From Beroe forskalii (taxonomy: Eukaryota > Ctenophora > Nuda > Beroida > Beroidae): 64,000 nt of DNA. A program made the position numbers and the translations under genes. Position 1 is the first letter of the stretch. Every line of letters begins with the position of its first letter. Of this stretch, positions 57,901 to 64,000 are shown in pieces. Below the pieces are notes generated by a model, which searched no databases, was not told the origin of the DNA, and saw only the letters and a program-made list of their open reading frames with translations. The stretch lies in assembly GCA_011033025.1 (NCBI GenBank), contig WFMF01000039.1, positions 620,001-684,000 of the forward strand. The letters run 5' to 3'.

Positions 57901-59887
57901 GAATTGTGCAAAATCAAGCAGCAACCTGAAAGCTTTGCCAACTGTTTCTCAGAATTACGATCTTTTTCTTGATCAGAGTCCATATCTTTGATCAAAATCA
58001 CAACTTGATGGGTGTTCCAAACCATTCGATTAAAATTAATCTCCCCCTCCCTTTTATTTGCAACCCCCCCTTTTTACGACATTTTTGAAAAACCTACACA
58101 GGGGGACAGTTATTACAGCCCCCCCGTCTATTTGAGACTGAAGAGTACTACGATAACTAATGTGACACCTGCCACCCCGCAGCAGATTCCAGATTTTGTT
58201 CCAGAGTTATCATCAGCCACTGCGCAGGCAGACCAGAGGGCCGATCCCATACTGAGTGTGGTCAGAGAATGGGTGCTAAAGGGAGAGAAACCCAGTGCAA
58301 TTCAAGCCTATCGAGCACCCAAAGAACTAGTGTCATATTTCAAGCAGTTCGGCTTGTTGAAGATGAAAGAGGGTGTCGTCTGTAGAGAATGGATACCTCT
58401 TAACAAGGGCAACCTTGAAAAGCCAAGGCTGCTAGTCTGTGTTCCTGAGCAGAAACAGGAATCGGTGTTACGTATGTGCCATTCTTCACTGATGGCAAAT
58501 CACCCTGGAACCCAGTTGACACTTGACATATGCCGCAGGTATTTTTATTGGCCAGGAATGTCGGAGGATGTAACCCTATACGTTAACGCCTGCGTAACTT
58601 GTGGGAGGTCGTAGCAACCCCAGAGTTACTCCAAGGCAACCAGGAAACACATCATAGCTCACGAGTTTAACCAAATCCTCGAGATTGACCACGACGAGGC
58701 TGAGAAGCTTGGGATCACAGCAGGAAAGAACAAGTACTTCCTATCAATGACGGACGTGTTCTCAGGCTTCGTCGTTGCTGTAGCCACCAAACATCAAACC
58801 TCGGAGGAGAACATCCGCCTCATTATGCATCACTGGGTGCTACGGTTTGGTGTACCTAGGAATGTAATATCTGACAACGCCCCGGGCTTTGCGTCAAAGT
58901 TCTACAACTCTGTGTTCAAGTCCCTAGGATGTAAGGTAACTCATGGCTTGCCATACGAATGCAGAAGTACTTCCAAGGCCGAACGCACCAATAAGCGGCT
59001 CAACACGAGTCTGAGAGTCTGCCTTGAAGGAAAGGATCCCAAGACTTGGGATAAGTACCTAGATTATGTGTGTGCCGCGCTCAACAGCATGAAAAGCCGC
59101 GCAACTGGGTACAGTGCTAACTACCTCGTGTATGGCCACGAGCTCAATACCCCAGTGAGCTTACTGTTGGAGAATGGCGACAAGGAAGATGTGTTTGGAT
59201 CCTACTCTGACGTCCAATATGATCAGAAGGCTTATGAACTGCACAAAGCCTACAGAGAGGTGATTCACAAGGTTAGAAAGAATCTCAACAGTTACTTTGC
59301 CTACTCGGATATCTCCTTCAACAAGGGCATCAGGAATGCACCGTTCTCAACCGGGGATCTTGTCTATACTACAAATCCGATGTCCCACCCATAAGTTCAG
59401 CCCCCGCTGGCATGGGCCAGTGAGGATAGTCAAGGCCATAGACGAGCACGTCTATGTGGTGCAGATTGGAAAGACCGAGAAATTGGTCAATATCTCGAAG
59501 TTAAAGAAATGCCACTCCAACAAATTCTCGCGCTCACTGAGTCATGAGGCGAAGGAATTTGTTCCTACCAAGCAGACCCCGCAGAGCTCCTCTTCCCAGC
59601 CTAATGGAGCACAGTTGACGGTCACAGCACGAGGAAGTGACCACGAAGACCACCTACCCACCCCAGATGAGCAGTCTCCTGACAACCCCATCCCGGAACC
59701 CACCTCAAACCCCATCCCGGAACCCACCTCAAACCCCATTGTGGTCGAGAGACCGCCCACCCCGCCCAATACCCCTCCTCCATCCAGCCAGATAACTCAA
59801 CCCAGTGAGAGACCCAGACGGAACACGAAAGGGACAGTGAGATTTCAAGTCGACCCCAGGGAAAAACACTACTACTACACCCGTTAA
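54915..59887 (+). pseudogene. pol: Pol of the plus-strand gypsy element, broken
   Basis: The protease motif FVDTGSS is near 55046-55066. RT includes FNSPIFLVKKP, WYSNFDCSQSFHQVKY and FLDD near 56424. The RNase H region starts at ELVVDGSKFGMGAH (about 56870). The integrase has a zinc part ending CVTCGR (about 58585-58605), then D (EIDHDE, about 58683), D (ISDNAPGF, about 58870) and E (SKAERTNKRL, about 58980). A Pro/Ser-rich tail with a duplicated PEPTSNPI unit ends at TAA 59885-59887. Breaks: frame changes near 56165-56206, 56373-56418 and 59385-59394; stops TAA 57321-57323 and TAG 58612-58614; and a 392-bp MITE at 57754-58145. All catalytic residues are present, so the breaks are recent or artefactual. 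Confidence 0.9.
57754..58145. mobile_element. 392-bp TA-flanked MITE (Tc1/mariner-type) inside pol
   Basis: The ends are inverted copies of CTCTTCAGTCTCAAATAGAC followed by a run of seven or eight G. TA flanks both sides (57752-57753 and 58146-58147). The interior has GGGGGACAGTTATT words on both sides. Removing 394 bases (the element plus one TA) leaves the pol frame in phase, which confirms the boundaries. Confidence 0.92.
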
Positions 59888-60770
59888 TTCCCTATTCTCC
59901 CCAATGCAGACTCTACTGGATCCCGTTAGCCAGGATACATGACCCTACCGTCGATCCTTCGTTAACCGCTAACTGTGGTTTACGATTGCAATGACTTGGA
60001 GCAAACCATGCAACGCTTACTGCGATGCACGGGAAAGTCATGGGCATCTGTGACGTGCTGTGGGTACTCTGATGACCGGACACGGATGACGAGACACAGA
60101 GGACGAGACACGTATGACGAGACACTCCACGACGGAGATGTCATGAGGATATTGATTATTGATTGTATTTGTATATTATAGAAATTTAGTAGATTTATAT
60201 TATTCATGGACCTGTATTACAGTATTAAATGCATTATTTTATGTAACTTATGTAATGCATTATTTCTTGAAACTTTGTAATGTACTTTTGTATGTAGCTT
60301 TGGTTACATTCAGTTCCTAAGATTAATTGATTCCTAATGATTTGATTTTTATTGGCTGATCTGTTATCAGCAGGATTACGTTTATCATTCCCTTTTCTCC
60401 TTTATGAGATTTTTTGACATTATTCGTTTACGAAGTAATAATTTCACATTTTGATAGGGGGAGTACCCCGAGGTATTTAGTTTTATTTATTTGTATTATC
60501 CGTGTTATTTTCACCTTTGAGGTTAAGCCTTTACTTTTGCATTTTAGCCGTTTCTGTTATATTTTAGTTTTACCTGACGTTTAGCTTTTGGCTTTTTAGC
60601 ACCTACCTTCATTTTAGCATTTACTCAAGATTTTTACGAGTACTTTAGAGCTTTAGATCTTTGAGATTTTCCTTCAGTCCTACTTACACTTAAGTATTTA
60701 GGTATTTATTATGTTATTAGGGTGAAAATATTCAGTAAACTTTAATATTTTCAAACTTTGTGTGGGGGGT
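59888..60770 (+). other. Noncoding 3' region of the gypsy element
   Basis: About 880 bases between the pol stop and the 3' LTR. Overlapping short frames on both strands have no domain and no membrane segment, so there is no env. The T-rich second half ends with TGTGGGGGGT, the likely polypurine tract for plus-strand priming. Confidence 0.7.
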
Positions 60771-61076
60771 TGTTGTACCCCAGTGTAGCTCAGTATAGTG
60801 TAGCCTGATATTGTACTATACATCGCGGTAGAGTTACAGCATGTTGATTGTGTAACCTTATTACGTATAGCTGAGGTGTGTATCTCGCAGCTCTGCGGAT
60901 CTTGCGGAGATGTTTACTTAGCTGATTAGATTACTCTGACGCGTGGACCCGATATTGGATACGCAAGTGATTTGTTCAGTTCTTTGTTACGCAGTTTACT
61001 TTCCTCAACGATTCAAGTCTCTTTACTTCGTGTACTACCGCTACGCCCACGAGACCCGTACCCCCGCGGTACTATA
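60771..61076 (+). repeat. 3' LTR of the plus-strand gypsy element
   Basis: 306 bases, the same length as the 5' LTR, with four substitutions. It is followed by the second CATGA target copy. Confidence 0.97.
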
Positions 61077-61491
61077 CATGAAATAGCCAATGAAGTCGAA
61101 AAATTTGTTAAGAAAGCTACAGGCCCCAGATAAGGATTAGATAATATGATAACATTCCGATTATCATGATCGGTGAAGGTTGGAGCCAAGTAATATAAAG
61201 TATGGGTGATACATCAGCTATCACTACTCAAGGTCAAGATCCTATCCAGCCAGAAATTTACAAATGGGTTTACCAAGCCTTCCTTAACCTAACTGATCCG
61301 CTTTTGAGACCGGGGTCTAACAGCCATTGGCCAAAATTGGATTTTTTCTAGCCTCTAGGCAAATAACCAGATTACCACTTTTTGAATTCTTGTGATTTAC
61401 TGCCTGATGGGGCCTGGCATATAAATTTTCCTGAAAACCAAAAGTAGTTTATGGTTTCTAAAACCCGAAGTTATTGGCAAAAGTTCTACTA

Positions 61492-61745
61492 GGACATTAA
61501 TTCAAGACAAAAAGCCCTAATCTATGAAGATCTTATGAAGTCGAGTGGCCGAATTGAGCAATTCAGTCGATTGGCTTAGTCAAATTGTTGTGCAAAATTA
61601 TATGATTGAGTGGCTGAGGACATTAATTGAAGACACCAAACTCTAATTTATGAAGAACTTATGAAGTCGAGTGGCCTAATTGGGCAATTTAGTCGATTGG
61701 CTGAGTCAACTGGTTGAGCAGAATGATGGAATCGAGTGAATGAGT
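61492..61745. repeat. Two-copy tandem repeat, 126-bp unit
   Basis: The words GGACATTAATT, CTTATGAAGTCGAGTGGCC and GTCGATTGGCT recur with a spacing of about 126 bases (starts at 61492 and 61618). Confidence 0.85.
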
Positions 61746-64000
61746 CTGGTGAATGGTGATATCTTGTAGGACGGTCCAGCTGAGTGGGCGAATTGATAGG
61801 TTGGGTCGAAATCCAAGGTCTTATCTATAAAGGTGTCTGGTGTATGGGTATATTACAAACATATCAAAGTACTGCAAAGAGAATTCAGTGTCACAGGAGT
61901 TTAATAATAATAATAATATATAAGATAATTTGTGACCCAATTTAAATCGATGAGATCTCAAGTTCTACAAATGGTAGAGACATGATCGAGGTCACGTTTT
62001 GTAGATCTAAGATGGGAAATTGCATTAGGCTATAAAAGTATAAAAGAAGTTCTGGTGACGTCATTATGACGTCATTACGACGTCATCAACTTAGCGAAAT
62101 TTTACTGCTTTTTTAACTTTGACTAGAGTGGTTAAATAGAGTGGTCGAGCAGAGTATTAAATTATTAAATCGAGTTGCCAAATGAAGCCGTCGAACATGC
62201 CAGTTGCCACAACATACATACTTTTATGAGCTAGTGGGGGCCAAGGCCCATGCTAGATTTTTTCTAAGGGTTAATTTTGGGGTTTTTTCCCAAAGGAAAA
62301 CTTTGGGAAAAGATTCTTTAAGAAAATGGAAAAAGGAATGTGCCTTCTTATGTTCGTGAATCTGATTCAGTTATTAATTTTAAATGTAATCTAAGAAAAT
62401 TTTAAATCTATGTGTTTAAAGAGAAGGGATCGGATTCTGGAGCATTTTATTGGAATGTTTCACATGAAGTCTTGTCAAAAATTGAAACACCTGCTTATCT
62501 AATCAGTAGATCAAAACAAGTTGAGTTCTTAAGGGTTAATCCTTTTTTAGCCAAAAAGAATTATTTCAATTTAAGATATTAGGTAACATGTAAGGGCTTT
62601 CATGAATTTATTTTGTACTTATTTGGAGTTTCTGTATACACTATTAGGTTACTCCTCAGCAAATTACTTGTTTATCTATTTGTAATTGTATCTTTATTTA
62701 TGTTTTGCAGTATTCAAATTAAATTCATATGAATTCGGTTTTGGGCATTTTTAAAATTAGTATTTGACACAGAGACACTGTGTTTGCTGTGTTTTTATTT
62801 CCTTCATTGAAGCAGTTATTACCTATGCCGTATGTTAATTTCTATTAATTTATCAATATTAAATTATTATGCGCTAATTTATTATCCCATAAATTATAAT
62901 GTTTAACTTATAATGTTTACTTTATTTTTCAATGTTAATGTCTATAAAATAATATGGGCTGGAAGATCCAGCAGATTGGCCAATGAATCATTGACATGTT
63001 TATGAAATTAGTGTTGATGTAGTATCAAAATTTTTTATTTTATTTTATTTTATTTTAGAACAATTATTCCCTGCGTAACCAGGGCCCTGGTTAGGGCAAA
63101 ACAATACAGTCGTCTTCGTAGTCAAGCCACAGAACTCTCTAACAACTCCAACCATAGTCTTTGACGGGATCCATGAAAGAAATGCCTTCATCAGAGAGCT
63201 AGGTAGATCCAAATAAAGCATGAGACACCAAAACACCAAAAAAAATTATGATAATTTCTTATCATCAGTTTTTAGTTGTTTTGATTTCATGCTCTTAACT
63301 TATTATCACAGTGATTTCAAACTCTAAACTTATTATCAAAGTATTTTTTCACTGAGCTGATTTTACATATTCAGTTTATTTATGAATGTTTTCAATGAGT
63401 AATGGGCACCTGAGTTAAATGGTGTGTATTAGTGTTATCTATTTTTCTCGATTATTGTCTATGTGAAGAGTGATGGTTAAATACCATTATCCTTATGTTC
63501 AGTACGAACAGCTATGGTGTCAGATGTTGGTATATACAAAGTGTGTTTCTCAACACAACCCTAGATTTAAAACTTTATTTCCCATTCCAAGATCTGTTCA
63601 TTATCAACGTTGAGTTTCTTTCAAAAAGTCTCATAAAGGAACATGTCATGTCTGTTACTTGTTTCACTTAGATTACTTGTTTTCACTTACTGTTTTTATG
63701 GTATGGGTGTATATTTTGTTTTTCTGGATGGGTGGTTATCTTATTACAGCTGACATGACATTAATTCTTTCTAAATTAGAAATCAAAATTATCAGATCCA
63801 AGTTATTATTTGAGTTTATTAGATTTATATTATATTAGATTTATATTATAAATTTATAATTATAAATTTATATTATAAATCAAAATGTTATTAATAAGTG
63901 GACACATGTGCTCCAAGGAGTGTTCTCAAAATGTAAACCAATGGATTGGATATTGCTAAGATTTGTGATGGCTCAATACCATTGATTTTATACTTATACT
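61746..64000. other. AT-rich sequence with no firm gene
   Basis: Contains a TGACGTCAT-rich spot near 62055-62090, a TTTTA run at 63030-63057 and short AT repeats near 63800-63890. A possible terminal exon at 63059-63164 is described under findings; otherwise nothing is supported. Confidence 0.45.

Larger units (their letters stand above)
52759..61076 (+). mobile_element. Complete Ty3/gypsy LTR retrotransposon (8318 bp)
   Basis: Two 306-bp LTRs bound the element, with the 5-bp target duplication CATGA at 52754-52758 and 61077-61081. The order is LTR, primer-binding site, repeat-filled leader, gag with one zinc knuckle, -1 frameshift site, pol in the order protease-RT-RNase H-integrase, a noncoding 3' tail, a purine-rich tract and the LTR. 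No env is present. The LTRs differ at 4 of 306 sites with no length change. The coding region carries four in-frame stops, five frame changes and a MITE, so this copy is not autonomous. Confidence 0.95.

Noticed and set aside
59975-60207. Short frames after pol as a possible env or accessory gene
   Set aside because: Both strands are open over the same stretch, with no signal peptide, membrane segment or start context.

Overview
The window is repeat-dominated nuclear DNA of a multicellular animal, most likely an aquatic invertebrate. The evidence is: introns with GT..AG borders in an extracellular CUB-EGF-Kelch gene of the attractin/MEGF8 family; degenerate TTAGGG/CCCTAA (metazoan-type telomere) motifs; a CR1/Jockey-like LINE; a Penelope-like element with a GIY-YIG domain; two Ty3/gypsy LTR retrotransposons; and many TIR elements with TTAA, TA or 8-bp target duplications. 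No bacterial operon structure, rRNA or convincing tRNA is present. The species cannot be named from sequence alone.

Layout. 1-4.6 kb: segmental duplication copy 1, a 245-bp MITE with a telomere-like core, a large 20-bp minisatellite (GGTCC array) and a foldback MITE. 4.7-9.7 kb: a LINE split by a 3135-bp TTAA-flanked element, which itself holds a 1560-bp TIR element and a broken P2X7-C-like gene. 9.7-15 kb: two further minisatellites. 15-21.3 kb: duplications and inverted duplications of the first 3.7 kb; copy 2 carries a 2442-bp element with 8-bp target duplication, and that element contains a nested foldback element. 21.3-22.1 kb: Penelope-like fragment. 22.3-24.6 kb: AT microsatellites and odd tandem repeats. 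24.7-32.9 kb: minus-strand gypsy/errantivirus-like element (gag, pol, env) whose integrase tail is split by a 675-bp hAT-type MITE. 32.9-39.6 kb: a CCCTAGCTAA satellite and a palindromic repeat family with its own 2.2-kb insertion. 40.3-42.8 kb: the largest GGTCC array. 44.5-48.2 kb: five exons of the host gene, with a palindrome and a second copy of the 1560-bp TIR element in one intron. 48.2-52.2 kb: more inverted-repeat elements. 52.76-61.08 kb: a complete gypsy element with 306-bp LTRs and a 5-bp target duplication; its coding region is damaged and interrupted by a TA-flanked 392-bp MITE. 61-64 kb: AT-rich DNA with no firm gene.

Functionally, only the attractin/MEGF8-like exons look like a host gene. 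Almost everything else is mobile or satellite DNA. The most useful signals are the nested insertions whose target duplications can be confirmed because the interrupted reading frame resumes in phase on both sides (or an empty site exists in the window), canonical -1 frameshift heptamers at both gag-pol junctions, and an 18-copy motif array that fills the leader of the 52.8-kb element and ends right at the gag start.
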